From NCBI RefSeq assembly GCF_004798935.1, contig NZ_RAHT01000002.1:372001-436000 (forward strand): 64,000 nt of DNA. Reading direction: 5' to 3'. The translations under genes were made by a program, and so were the position numbers. The notes under the pieces are model-generated. The model saw only the letters and a list, made by a program, of their open reading frames with translations, was not told the DNA's origin and made no database searches. The stretch comes from Ningiella ruwaisensis (GTDB lineage Bacteria; Pseudomonadota; Gammaproteobacteria; Enterobacterales; Alteromonadaceae). Below, piece by piece: positions 1 to 9,211 of the stretch; the stretch's first letter is position 1, and every line of letters starts with the position of its first letter.

Positions 1-1370
1 TCAACACCTATAACAACTCTCATCGTATCGCGCTCAGCCAAAGGGTTAGACTGCGCAGAAACATCAAGCGCGTCACGAGACATAACAAGATCTACAGGTA
101 CACCTTCCGACTCCAGCGCCCGAATCTGCGATAGCAACGCTGCGGGTATGAAGGGATTATCTAAAGAGATAGGAATATCATCATTAAATCCATTTACCTG
201 GTCTGTTTCCTGAGTATCACTGGTTACATATTTCGCATCGATAAACAAACTTAAAAAATCCGTTACGTCATAATTACTTACCGCCTGAAAAAGCGTACGC
301 TTGGTATCGGGTAATATAAGCTGATTGTCAGGTAGAACAGGAACTGCATCGCCGCCACTTGCATTAAAGGCGTTTGAATAAATATCGCCAGGATTGTAGG
401 CGCGAAGACTACCCGCATCATCAACCACTTGGCACGATGGAATTTGAGAAGCACCTAAGAAGTTACATCCAACTTGGCCTCCAGAGCCCGCCACATCGCC
501 AAATGCGCTTCCTGAAAGAGAAATCACGCCTCTGTCGCTAGATATTGGTAAACGTTGGTCACTGACATAGGCACTCTTAAAGCGTGGATCCACTCCTAAC
601 TGATTTATAACATCCTCGCTATTTGGTATTCTTTGCGCGCGCCCTGAACCAGCAAAGTCTCTATCACGAGCAAAAACAGGGCTTGTCTGTGTATGTTCGA
701 TTGCAAAAACCAAATCACCTTTACCATCATTACTGGTAAATCCGTTTGCCAGCGATATGAAAAATTCATTTGCATCATTACGATCTGAAACACCTGCTTG
801 CGCTCTTAGTTCCAAGCCATCAAAGCTGCTGCCGTCGCGCATGTTAAAGTTAACAACGCCTGTTACTGCGTCAGCACCATATACAGCCGAAGCACCTCCA
901 GTGAGTACTTCTACATTCCTCAATAAAGCTGTAGAAATGGTGTTTACATCAACAGAGCCTTCCCCTTCTATGCCAGCTACGTGTCTGCGACCATTTTCCA
1001 AAACGAGTGTTCTCTCTGAGCCCAAGTTACGTAAATCCAGCAAACTTGCTCCAAGCGGTGAACCATTGAATGCAGAAAATGAACCGGGAAGTGACGCTTG
1101 TAGTTGTGGAGACTCTCTGAGTAAGGCACCAAGGTCGACCTGACCAGATGTTTTAATATCATCCGCCCCAATTGATAATATAGGACTTGCGGATTTAAGC
1201 GTGTAGTCTTGCGATACGCGAGAGCCTGTTACGATGATTTTCTCAACTTGCTGTTCGTCTTGTTCTTGTGATTGTTCTTGAGAAAGTACAAGTGATGGTG
1301 ATGCAGATAAAGCGCAAGCAAGCGCAATACTGACACCTGAACGTGTGAATTTGAGTGTGTTTGTTTTCAT
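1..1370 (-). CDS. TonB-dependent receptor, N-terminal part (gene runs off the window start)
   Basis: An outer-membrane, TonB-energised importer of unknown substrate. The ATG at 1368-1370 has an AGGA ribosome site just upstream, and the frame stays open to base 3, so the C-terminal barrel lies outside the window. Visible in order: a signal peptide (MKTNTLKF..., cleaved near residue 30), a Gln/Glu-rich linker (QEQSQEQDEQQ), a TonB-box-like segment VEKIIVTGSRV, then the plug domain with LRNLGSERTLVLENGRR and the GASAVYGADAVTGVVNF motif typical of this family. Long cysteine-containing loops follow. The plug resembles the large Alteromonadales/Caulobacter-type receptors for sugars or peptides rather than classical siderophore receptors, but no substrate can be read from it. 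I see no PHO box upstream, unlike the neighbouring receptor. Confidence 0.9.
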   Translation of the reverse strand, partial: MKTNTLKFTRSGVSIALACALSASPSLVLSQEQSQEQDEQQVEKIIVTGSRVSQDYTLKSASPILSIGADDIKTSGQVDLGALLRESPQLQASLPGSFSAFNGSPLGASLLDLRNLGSERTLVLENGRRHVAGIEGEGSVDVNTISTALLRNVEVLTGGASAVYGADAVTGVVNFNMRDGSSFDGLELRAQAGVSDRNDANEFFISLANGFTSNDGKGDLVFAIEHTQTSPVFARDRDFAGSGRAQRIPNSEDVINQLGVDPRFKSAYVSDQRLPISSDRGVISLSGSAFGDVAGSGGQVGCNFLGASQIPSCQVVDDAGSLRAYNPGDIYSNAFNASGGDAVPVLPDNQLILPDTKRTLFQAVSNYDVTDFLSLFIDAKYVTSDTQETDQVNGFNDDIPISLDNPFIPAALLSQIRALESEGVPVDLVMSRDALDVSAQSNPLAERDTMRVVIGV

Positions 1371-1647
1371 TGGTTGTCCTACAAGTGTGTAATCATAAAA
1401 AGGTAGCAATTTATATTCCTACCTGTAGCGCAACCCAGATGAGCCTTATGTTATTGTTTCTTATGTTAATTTTTTAGAAAAAAATTAAACTTTTGAATGC
1501 TCATTTGACAAGGATTGCACTATAAAATTAGTGCATGCACCTTAAAAGTGCAATGCTCTTATGCTTTGATGTTAGTAGTTGTTCCAATACACAGATAGAC
1601 TGGATGCAGTAATTAGATTAAATTTGACTAGCTAGTAAGCATAAAAA
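1371..1647. other. Intergenic region upstream of the truncated receptor
   Basis: About 280 AT-rich bases hold the leader of the truncated receptor. I see an AGGA ribosome site near 1376-1380 and several homopolymer runs, but no clear operator or structured RNA. A short TGCATGCA palindrome lies near 1531-1538. Confidence 0.4.
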
Positions 1648-1675
1648 AACCCGATAACTCTCGCTACCGGGTTTG
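1648..1675 (-). terminator. Rho-independent terminator of the Oar-like receptor
   Basis: Read on the minus strand, AACCCG (pairing 1649-1654 with 1669-1674) forms a stem followed by a run of seven T. It lies 18 bases past the receptor stop codon. Confidence 0.75.
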
Positions 1676-1692
1676 ATTAAATGCACTTCAGA

Positions 1693-4600
1693 TTAGAAGC
1701 GGTAGTTTACACCTACACGCACTTCCCAAAGAGAAGGTCCACGGCTGATGGACTGCTCTGGCGCTGAGAAGTTGCTGTAAACAAACTGACCTTCTGGATT
1801 AACTTGAACATCAATTACATTTTCTCCAACAAATGAGAATTGACGATAGTCGCCCCATTCATCGTTTAACATATTGGTCAAGTTTTCAATTACGAAGAAA
1901 GCGCTTGCTTTGTGGCCTTCCATAAAGCCCGGCAACTGCTGTGAAATGCGTAAATCGGCTTTAATCCACCAATCTGCATTTACTGAGTTACGATTTACGT
2001 TTGCTCCACGTTCTAACCCTTCAGCTTCCACAAATGCATTGAAAGCAGCTTCAGTCGCAGCATCATCAAAAATCACATTTGCATCGTTCAATTCTGGAAC
2101 GTAAAGCAATTGACGAGATGTTGAAGCGTCATAAGCAAAGGCCTGTGTAAAACCATTGTCATCGTCAACATTTGATGTATTCATAGTATACGACGTGGTC
2201 TCACCATCGCTTGCTGTACCGAATAAGCTGATACGCGTCTCATATCCATCGATAAATTCTTGAGCGTAGCTTAAGCTAAGCGTAAAGCGATGTGGAATCT
2301 CATAGTCCGACGTCGCTGCTTGAGGGTTATTAGGATCAATTGTCGCAAAGTTCACGTAGTTTGAAAACGCGACAGAACTCGTCATCGGGTTAGCATCTTT
2401 AGAATCGACATAAGCGTAACCTAATACTGCGTCAAACCCATTTTCCCAGTCTTTAGACACACTGACCGATAATATGCTTGATTCACCGTCGCCTTGTGCA
2501 ACATTACCAAGCACAAAATCTTGGCCTTCACGTCGTGATGGATCTACCAAAGCATAATCAGTACGGCCTCCAAGGGTCGTCCCTGCACCAACGGCTGTTA
2601 AATTCGCATCGCGATAAATGGCTGAGTTTTCTTTGTTGGTATAGATGTAGTCCGCCGTAATAACGTAATCCTGAGGAGCAATATAAGTTAAGCCAACTGC
2701 ATATTTCCACTCTGAAGGGATATCGAAATCAGGGTCGGTTGCGACAACCCCACCATCACCCGTTGTAGTGCTAGTGTTCGCTACTTCATCAAACAATGCT
2801 TGCGGAATATCAAAAATTGGACGACCTTCGCCGGTATATGCAAGATCAAACAGATTTCCAGTGAAGCCCGGTATATCACCAGAACGTCCAGCCTGTTGGA
2901 AAGTTCCAATATTCGTCACGCCATCGTTAGAGTAAGCGTTAGATATCCAGACATTAGGGTTACCGCCTGAGTATCGACCAAAACCAGCTCGAAGCTCCAA
3001 GTTGTCGGCTACGGCCCAGTTCATTCCAACGCGCGGTTGTAATAATGAAATACCATCCACATTTTGTGTATTAGGGAAGCCATAACGGTCGGTGAAATTT
3101 TGGTTCAAACGCGGAACATCGTCAGATGACCACTCGTCATAACGAAGACCTACCATCAACTGAATATCATCAGTGACGTAAAACTCATCTTGAATGTAAA
3201 GTGTCGTTACATCATAGCTGAAAGACGCAGCAGCATCGTTTGGATCGTTGGAACCTGCCGAGTTATTATAGTAAATTCTAAAGACGTCGCCAGCTTCAAA
3301 GTCAGCAATGCTATTAAAACGATATTCACCTTGAGTGTGCTGCATAAATAGGTTGAACACGTCTAGACTTTCGCGCTCAATACCTGCTGTTATCTCATGG
3401 TCGCCCCAGAAATAAGTACCAGCCAGCTTGAAGGTGGTATTTTCCCAATCCAGGTCATTCGATTGACGTGAATCATCAGGACCAATATAAATTGTTCCGC
3501 CACCAGCGGTATTTACTTGGACTTCGCCAAAACCAGAAGCAGCATCAAGCGAGATCTGACGGTTATCTAAGTTGGTGCGACCTACTCGAAGTTCAGTCGA
3601 AAAGTTTTCTGACCAATCTGAGTATACTGAAAGGACGGTTGAATCCAGCTCGGCACCGCGCTCATAAAAGTGATTCGACAAAGACAATGCTCTTGATCCA
3701 CTGTCGGATTGACTAATACTAAAACCATCATTGTAGTTATAGGCAAGCGATGCACGATGGTTATCGTTAATGTTCCAATCCAGTTTCAAAAAGATTTTTT
3801 CATCTTCAATAGGTGCACTTCCTGGCATACCACCAGCATCATAGCCGTATACTTCTTGAGCAATACGTTGGACGTCAGCGACATCTTGAGCAGAAATGTT
3901 ACTTCCAATCGCATAATCAAATAACTGAACACCCTCAACTTTCTCATACGCACCATAAATGAATAACGTATCTTTGATTAACGGCGCGCCAATATTTACA
4001 CCGTAGCGTCTTTCAGTGTAGTTTCCGTTATCTTGCTCTTCACCATTTACAGTGTCACCACGGAAAGAATCACTGGTAAAGTCAAAGAACGCACCGCCTT
4101 TGATTTCGTTCGTACCTGATTTTGTTACTGCGTTAATGTTACATGCAGTAAAACCACCATATTGAACGTCAAAAGGTGCCAGTTCTACGGCAACTTCCTG
4201 GATTGCATCGAAAGAGAACGGCATACGCTCTGTCGGGTAACCATTGCTGTTTAATCCAAAGTTATCGTTTAGACGCACACCGTCAAGTGTCAAACTGTTA
4301 AAACGTGGGCTTGCGCCACCGCATCGAATAGCATCGTTGAAACTTTCATCGATATAGATTCTTGGGTCAGCACGAATAATGTCATTGATGTCACGGTTGA
4401 TAGCCGGCATATTTTCCAAGTCATCAAGTGTGAAGATGCTTGTTGGGCCTGTTGCTCCAAAGTAGCCGGTGCTTATTGCAGAAGCACTAACAGCAATGGT
4501 CTCTACATCTGAATCTGCTTCTAATTGAAGGTTGACATCAAACGCTTCACCTAAGCTAATGAAAACGCCGTCAACAGTCGTATCCTGATAAGCGTCAGAA

Positions 4601-4860
4601 TCGATGATAATTCTGTATGGACCACCTACGCGCAAACCACGTAGCGTAAAGTTACCAGCTTCGTTAACCACCACTTCTCTTGAAGTGCCTGAAGGTACGT
4701 GAATAACCGTAATTGTAGTTCCAGCAGCAGGTGTACCGGCAGGTGTCGTAATACGCCCCTGCATGGCTGATGATGTCTCCTGTGCCATAGCCGCGGTAGA
4801 TAAACCAACGGACATAGCGACTGCAACTGCGATTTTATTCAGTTTAGTCTTTGCAAACAT
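1693..4860 (-). CDS. Oar-like TonB-dependent receptor with N-terminal carboxypeptidase-regulatory domain
   Basis: A 1055-residue outer-membrane receptor. I chose the ATG at 4858-4860 because an AGGGAA ribosome site precedes it and it gives a clean signal peptide (MFAKTKLNKIAVAVAMSVGL..., cut after AMA). A longer reading of the frame would run into the PHO box. Residues about 30-120 form a carboxypeptidase-regulatory/CNA-B-like sandwich (QGRITTPAGTPAAGTTITV). The plug follows (LDDLENMPAINRDINDIIRA, FNSLTLDGVRLNDNFGL, VQYGGFTACNINAVTKSGTN), then a long 22-strand-type barrel ending in aromatic VGVNYRF. This layout matches Oar-type receptors, some of which are linked to phosphate or protein/peptide uptake. 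A PHO box at 4932-4949 suggests induction in phosphate starvation. The substrate is unknown. Confidence 0.93.
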   Translation of the reverse strand: MFAKTKLNKIAVAVAMSVGLSTAAMAQETSSAMQGRITTPAGTPAAGTTITVIHVPSGTSREVVVNEAGNFTLRGLRVGGPYRIIIDSDAYQDTTVDGVFISLGEAFDVNLQLEADSDVETIAVSASAISTGYFGATGPTSIFTLDDLENMPAINRDINDIIRADPRIYIDESFNDAIRCGGASPRFNSLTLDGVRLNDNFGLNSNGYPTERMPFSFDAIQEVAVELAPFDVQYGGFTACNINAVTKSGTNEIKGGAFFDFTSDSFRGDTVNGEEQDNGNYTERRYGVNIGAPLIKDTLFIYGAYEKVEGVQLFDYAIGSNISAQDVADVQRIAQEVYGYDAGGMPGSAPIEDEKIFLKLDWNINDNHRASLAYNYNDGFSISQSDSGSRALSLSNHFYERGAELDSTVLSVYSDWSENFSTELRVGRTNLDNRQISLDAASGFGEVQVNTAGGGTIYIGPDDSRQSNDLDWENTTFKLAGTYFWGDHEITAGIERESLDVFNLFMQHTQGEYRFNSIADFEAGDVFRIYYNNSAGSNDPNDAAASFSYDVTTLYIQDEFYVTDDIQLMVGLRYDEWSSDDVPRLNQNFTDRYGFPNTQNVDGISLLQPRVGMNWAVADNLELRAGFGRYSGGNPNVWISNAYSNDGVTNIGTFQQAGRSGDIPGFTGNLFDLAYTGEGRPIFDIPQALFDEVANTSTTTGDGGVVATDPDFDIPSEWKYAVGLTYIAPQDYVITADYIYTNKENSAIYRDANLTAVGAGTTLGGRTDYALVDPSRREGQDFVLGNVAQGDGESSILSVSVSKDWENGFDAVLGYAYVDSKDANPMTSSVAFSNYVNFATIDPNNPQAATSDYEIPHRFTLSLSYAQEFIDGYETRISLFGTASDGETTSYTMNTSNVDDDNGFTQAFAYDASTSRQLLYVPELNDANVIFDDAATEAAFNAFVEAEGLERGANVNRNSVNADWWIKADLRISQQLPGFMEGHKASAFFVIENLTNMLNDEWGDYRQFSFVGENVIDVQVNPEGQFVYSNFSAPEQSISRGPSLWEVRVGVNYRF

Positions 4861-4915
4861 TTTTGTTTCCCTATGTGTTTTTTTTAAAATTTTTTGAATT
4901 AATTTTGACGGGGGC

Positions 4916-4949
4916 ATTGTCCGTTCCAATTATGACACTTTTATTACAG
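4916..4949 (-). promoter_or_regulatory. PHO box and -10 of the Oar-like receptor
   Basis: On the minus strand CTGTAAT-AAAA-GTGTCAT (4949 down to 4932) fits the PhoB consensus of two 7-mers (CTGTCAT-like) with a 4-bp AT spacer. After 10 nt comes GACAAT (4921-4916) as the -10. The box lies about 70 bp before the start codon. The rest of the 4861-5176 gap holds nothing else I recognise apart from the short leader of the uridine-kinase gene. Confidence 0.75.
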
Positions 4950-5176
4950 TTTGTAATCTTCATGAATGTTTAATATTTCATTTTTCCCGACTTTTCTCAT
5001 ATTGCTAGTGAGTAATCTTTTATGATTTACCTTGGTAATTCTTGGATTTTATTCTCGATATTATCCTCGGTTTTATTGCGCAATAAATAAGCAGCACGTG
5101 TTTAAACTAGGGTTTTAATTGAATCCGCCAGGTTCACAAGGTAAAGTTGCGAAAAATACAATGCATTACGTTACCA

Positions 5177-5818
5177 ATGAATCAGCCAATCGTAATTGCG
5201 ATATCTGGTGCTTCAGGCTCTGGAAAGTCGCTATTTACCCAAAATTTATCGCTTAAACTTAGCCAGCAAGACCAAGAGGTATTGGTTTTGCAAGAAGATC
5301 ACTACTACAAGTCTCAAGATCATATTCCACTTGAAAAGCGAAGTGAAACAAACTACGACCATCCTGATGCCTTTGAGCATGATTTGCTGGGGCATCACCT
5401 TGCCGCCTTAAAAGCGGGTGAGAATATCGACTACCCTGCATATTGTTATAAAACGCATACTCGCTTGGCTGAGACTCAAATTATAAAACCTGCTCCTATC
5501 ATCGTCATTGAAGGCATTATGCTTTTGACGCAAATTCAGCTATTTGATCACTTCGATATAAAAGTGTTTGTGGATACCGCCTTGGATGTATGTTTGATGC
5601 GACGCATGCTCAGAGACACTCAAGAACGCGGGCGATCCATGGTATCCGTGGCGCATCAATATGAAACAACCGTTAAACCCATGTATCACAAATTTATTGA
5701 ACCTTCTAAAACATTCGCTGATTTGATCGTGCCTCACGGCGGTGAAAATTACCTGGCAGTTGATGTCGTCAGCAGTTATTTATCCAACTACAAACAGGAA
5801 AACACCCATAATGGTTAG
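5177..5818 (+). CDS. udk: Uridine kinase-family P-loop kinase
   Basis: A 213-residue phosphotransferase of the uridine kinase/phosphoribulokinase family, predicted to phosphorylate uridine or cytidine with ATP or GTP in the cytoplasm. It has a Walker A motif near the N-terminus (GASGSGKS), the DHYY segment of the nucleoside site (QEDHYYKSQ), [13 protein letters not shown], the IVIEGIMLL strand and the [13 protein letters not shown] lid typical of Udk. The length equals that of E. coli Udk. I chose the ATG at 5177 because the upstream TTG at 5147 has no spaced ribosome site; no strong site is visible for either. Its last 8 bases overlap nupC, which fits coupled nucleoside import and trapping. 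Distant relatives phosphorylate other small molecules, so the substrate is probable rather than certain. Confidence 0.85.
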   Translation: MNQPIVIAISGASGSGKSLFTQNLSLKLSQQDQEVLVLQEDHYYKSQDHIPLEKRSETNYDHPDAFEHDLLGHHLAALKAGENIDYPAYCYKTHTRLAETQIIKPAPIIVIEGIMLLTQIQLFDHFDIKVFVDTALDVCLMRRMLRDTQERGRSMVSVAHQYETTVKPMYHKFIEPSKTFADLIVPHGGENYLAVDVVSSYLSNYKQENTHNG

Positions 5819-7022
5819 TATTTTAGGCGTATTGTTTTTATTAGCCGTTGCGGTGTTAGTCAGTAAGTCCAGAAAAAGCATTAATTTACGAACAGTAGGT
5901 GGCGCTTTTGGCCTGCAGGTACTCATTGGCGCATTTATTCTTTATACCGATATTGGCGTGGTTGCTTTGAACGAAGCCACTATGTTTATTCAAGGAATTA
6001 TTGACTACTCTCAATCAGGTATTGAGTTTTTATTCGGCCCTTTAAGTAATAATTCACTGGGCTTCATTTTTGCATTCAACGTGCTGCCAGTAATTATCTT
6101 TTTCTCTTCTTTAATCGCTGTTCTATACCATCTCAAAATCATGTCAGTGATCATCAGAATAATAGGCGGTGCACTTCATAAGCTATTGGGAACAAGTAAT
6201 CCAGAGTCCATGTCAGCCGCAGCCAATATTTTTGTAGGCCAAACCGAAGCTCCATTGATAATCAAACCCTTTCTGCCACAAATGACACGCTCAGAATTAT
6301 TCGCGGTGATGGTAGGCGGATTAGCCACTGTGGCAGGGTCAATCATGGCGGGTTATGTACAGCTTGGTGTTGAGCTTAAATATTTATTGGCGGCAAGCTT
6401 TATGGCCGCACCCGGCGGCTTGCTAATGGCAAAGCTGATTGAGCCAGAAACGAGCACGCCCAACCAAACCTTGACCGACGTCAAATCAGATACTGAAGAA
6501 TATGCTAATGTGCTTGACGCTGCGGCAAGCGGAGCGACGTCGGGGCTAAACCTTGCTGTTAATGTAGGTGCCATGCTGTTGGCTTTTATTGCATTAATTG
6601 CCATGCTCAACGGCATTTTAGGCGCACTGGGTGGCTACGTAGGCATTGAGAATTTAACCATAGAATACATTTTGGGAATTATTTTTCAGCCAATTGCTTG
6701 GCTTATCGGCGTTCCCTGGAACGAAGCGCAACTGGCAGGTAGCTTTATTGGTCAGAAAGTTGTAGTTAATGAGTTTGTAGCATATGCCAACTTTGTTACT
6801 TACTTCGACCAGCTTTCTGAGCAAACAAAAGCAATCGTGACTTTTGCATTGTGCGGTTTTGCAAATTTAAGCTCAATTGCCATTTTGCTAGGTGGCATTG
6901 GAGCAATTGCACCAAACAGACGTAAAGACATTGCGCGCTTAGGCTTAAAAGCGGTATTGGCCGCAACCTTGGCAAACCTGATGAGCGCAGCCTTGGCAGG
7001 AATTTTTATTTCCTTGGCATGA
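5811..7022 (+). CDS. nupC: NupC-family concentrative nucleoside transporter
   Basis: A 403-residue inner-membrane symporter of the CNT family, importing nucleosides with protons or sodium. The ATG at 5811 has an AGGA site at 5796-5799, and its first 8 bases overlap the udk stop, so translation is probably coupled. Hydrophobic helices run throughout. Family marks include [16 protein letters not shown] (the QTEAPL motif that binds the nucleobase), MAGYVQLGV in the preceding hairpin region, [21 protein letters not shown] and [14 protein letters not shown], the last two being signature CNT segments. The context of transporter plus uridine kinase indicates pyrimidine nucleoside salvage. Confidence 0.93.
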   Translation: MVSILGVLFLLAVAVLVSKSRKSINLRTVGGAFGLQVLIGAFILYTDIGVVALNEATMFIQGIIDYSQSGIEFLFGPLSNNSLGFIFAFNVLPVIIFFSSLIAVLYHLKIMSVIIRIIGGALHKLLGTSNPESMSAAANIFVGQTEAPLIIKPFLPQMTRSELFAVMVGGLATVAGSIMAGYVQLGVELKYLLAASFMAAPGGLLMAKLIEPETSTPNQTLTDVKSDTEEYANVLDAAASGATSGLNLAVNVGAMLLAFIALIAMLNGILGALGGYVGIENLTIEYILGIIFQPIAWLIGVPWNEAQLAGSFIGQKVVVNEFVAYANFVTYFDQLSEQTKAIVTFALCGFANLSSIAILLGGIGAIAPNRRKDIARLGLKAVLAATLANLMSAALAGIFISLA

Positions 7023-7051
7023 GTGAACTCACTCATTTGCAGATTGAAAGC

Positions 7052-7175
7052 ATCTAGATAAGGGAGAGGGGAGTCCAAATTATGAGACGCTGTAAACCCA
7101 TCCCTGGGCGCTCGACACACGCCATCCTTGGCGTGTGACGCTCATAATTTGGACTCCCCTCTCCCTTATCTAGAT
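7052..7175. repeat. Long inverted-repeat element with GGATGG-type core (element 1)
   Basis: Two perfectly complementary 35-base arms (7052-7086 and 7141-7175) enclose a 54-base core. The core contains two mini-hairpins, CCCATCCCTGGG (7098-7108 region) and an 8-bp stem CACACGCC...GGCGTGTG (about 7116-7138), whose loops both carry ATCC/GGAT. It lies between nupC and the oxygenase gene and could act as a bidirectional terminator, but there is no T-run outside the arms. It is structurally parallel to the element at 14944-15060. It looks like a REP/MITE-type intergenic palindrome. Confidence 0.85.
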
Positions 7176-7228
7176 ACACTTCACTCAATGCAATAAACAA
7201 ATTTTGATTTAACAACGGACACTCAAAC

Positions 7229-8068
7229 ATGAAATTAGAAGCGGTAGATTATCAATCGCCCACAGCGGCTAAAGACTTCGTTGAGTCGCTTCGCCAAACA
7301 GGATTTGGCGTATTAAAAAACCATCCTATTTCGCAAGAGCGCGTGAGTGATATTTATAAGCACTGGGAAGCGTTTTTTAATTCCAATGAAAAGGAAGACT
7401 ATTTGTACAATAAAGGTACGCAAGACGGATTTTTTCCTAAACGCGTTTCCGAGGTGGCTAAAGGCTTTAAGAAAAAAGACATCAAAGAGTATTATCACTA
7501 TTATCCTTGGGGCCAGTGCCCAGACCATCTTAAAGCTGAAATCCATGCCTATTATGAAAGCACTTTGGAATTGGCCAGTGAACTTCTTAACTGGATAGAA
7601 CAAGAGTCTCCTGATGATGTCAGCAAACATTATCGCGAACCGCTTTCCAATATGATAAAAAATAGTGAACAAACCTTACTACGCATACTGCATTACCCAC
7701 CTTTACAGGGTGATGAAGAGCCTGACGCTATTCGAGCTGCCGCGCATGAAGATATTAACTTGATAACTATTTTACCTTCTGCAAATGAACCGGGTTTACA
7801 GGTCAAATTAAAAGATGGCTCCTGGCTCGATGTACCCTGTGATTTTGGTAATTTGATTGTGAATATCGGTGATATGCTGCAAGAGGCATCTGGCCATCAT
7901 TTTCCTTCAACCACGCATCGTGTGGTTAATCCAGAAGGATCCGATACCAGTCGAGCCCGTATTTCACTGCCCTTGTTTTTGCATCCCCGACCTGACGTTG
8001 TTTTATCCGATAACTATACGGCAGAAAGCTATTTGCAAGAACGTTTACGAGAATTAGGAGTTGTGTAA
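7229..8068 (+). CDS. 2-oxoglutarate/Fe(II)-dependent oxygenase, isopenicillin N synthase-like
   Basis: A 279-residue cytoplasmic non-haem iron oxygenase. The N-terminal DIOX_N-like region (TGFGVLKNHPIS) is followed by the double-stranded beta-helix core. The iron triad is visible as His and Asp in AAHEDINLITIL and the distal His in TTHRVVNPEG. The co-substrate-binding RxS motif is in ARISLPLFLHP. The length fits bacterial members of the IPNS/gibberellin-oxidase group. Its substrate is unknown and the neighbours give no hint: a palindromic element upstream and a convergent diguanylate cyclase 13 bases downstream. The ATG at 7229 is the only good start. Confidence 0.85.
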   Translation: MKLEAVDYQSPTAAKDFVESLRQTGFGVLKNHPISQERVSDIYKHWEAFFNSNEKEDYLYNKGTQDGFFPKRVSEVAKGFKKKDIKEYYHYYPWGQCPDHLKAEIHAYYESTLELASELLNWIEQESPDDVSKHYREPLSNMIKNSEQTLLRILHYPPLQGDEEPDAIRAAAHEDINLITILPSANEPGLQVKLKDGSWLDVPCDFGNLIVNIGDMLQEASGHHFPSTTHRVVNPEGSDTSRARISLPLFLHPRPDVVLSDNYTAESYLQERLRELGVV

Positions 8069-8081
8069 AGCGTCTAGCGTA

Positions 8082-9146
8082 CTACTCTTTTTTTGATGCA
8101 GTAACTACCCTATCGCGCCCTTGTTCTTTAGCTTTATAAAGGGCGCCATCCACTCTTGATAAAAACTGTTCAGTAGACTCAGGGGGATTAAATTCCCCTA
8201 CACCAATACTCAAAGTCAGTTTTTTGCTGACAATTGCTTGCGCCGATGTTTCCACGCGAAGCCTCTCGGCCAGCTCGCTTGCAATATTAAGTGGTGTGTT
8301 CTTAAGCAGAATAACAAACTCTTCTCCGCCCCATCGCGCGAGTAAGTCATCTTGTCGCATTTTTGCTTTCAATTTAAGAGCGAGTTCACTTAAAACTTTG
8401 TCCCCTTCCAAGTGGCCATGTTCGTCGTTAATTTTCTTAAAATGATCAATATCCAAAATCATCAAAGACAAAGGCTGTCGATGTTTAGCGCTGTGTTTCG
8501 CAAGTGCGTTCAAAGCTGAGTCAAGTTTTTCACGGTTGTAAAGCTGCGTGAGTTTATCAATTTCAGCCAAGGCACTGATTTCTTCATTACGGTCGCGTAG
8601 TTGCTTGTATGCTGATGCTCTGGAGTGCTCGTAGAACCTAAACAGGAATATATGAGCAATGCATACTTCTATAACATTTAACAATGCACCTGTTTTAAAT
8701 GTAGCCGTTTGCTGAGACTCAACTTGCTGATACACAACAAATATGCAAATACTAAAGCAAATAACACTTATGAGCGTACCCCATTTGCTGCCAACCAAAA
8801 AAAACGCGATCGGTGGAATAAGCGTTGCCCAAAACAACGAGTGTGAATAGCCACCCACTAGCACCACAAAGGACATCAGTAGCACAACTACCATAAGCGT
8901 GGTCGCCCAACATGCATACTCTATATTTGGCTTACGTCTGAACAGAACATAAATGCCAGAAGCTGCAATAAAACCAATGCCGTCAATAATCGATACGTCA
9001 AGATCCTTGAAATACAGCGCATTGATACAAAAAAGAACAAAAAACAAAGCGCACGCAATAAGCAAAATACAGGAGACCAAGCGCGCGCGCCAGTAGCCCT
9101 TATGTTCTATCGAAAGTTCTGTAAAAGGAGCAGACCATAGCTTCAC
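8082..9146 (-). CDS. Membrane-bound diguanylate cyclase
   Basis: A 354-residue inner-membrane protein predicted to make cyclic di-GMP from GTP. Five or six hydrophobic segments fill residues 20-170 with no recognisable sensor fold. A short helix (SAYKQLRDRNEEISALAEID) leads into a C-terminal GGDEF domain from about residue 190. The active-site loop is GGEEF (about residue 270), a functional variant, and the metal/base residues DIDHFKKINDEHGH are intact. An RQDD motif five residues before GGEEF is a canonical RxxD product-inhibition site. No EAL domain is present. Translation appears to begin at a GTG (9144-9146) with only a weak ribosome site, so the start is uncertain. Confidence 0.9.
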   Translation of the reverse strand: MKLWSAPFTELSIEHKGYWRARLVSCILLIACALFFVLFCINALYFKDLDVSIIDGIGFIAASGIYVLFRRKPNIEYACWATTLMVVVLLMSFVVLVGGYSHSLFWATLIPPIAFFLVGSKWGTLISVICFSICIFVVYQQVESQQTATFKTGALLNVIEVCIAHIFLFRFYEHSRASAYKQLRDRNEEISALAEIDKLTQLYNREKLDSALNALAKHSAKHRQPLSLMILDIDHFKKINDEHGHLEGDKVLSELALKLKAKMRQDDLLARWGGEEFVILLKNTPLNIASELAERLRVETSAQAIVSKKLTLSIGVGEFNPPESTEQFLSRVDGALYKAKEQGRDRVVTASKKE

Positions 9147-9211
9147 AGGGCTAACCTATAAACGGCAAGTTTAAGGATGTGAAAATGGCGAAATTCATCT
9201 TAATTGTTTTC

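Noticed and set aside
1371-1560. Possible PHO box before the truncated receptor (CTTGTCA near 1505-1512)
   Set aside because: Only one half-site is recognisable and no -10 at the right distance; not comparable with the five good boxes.
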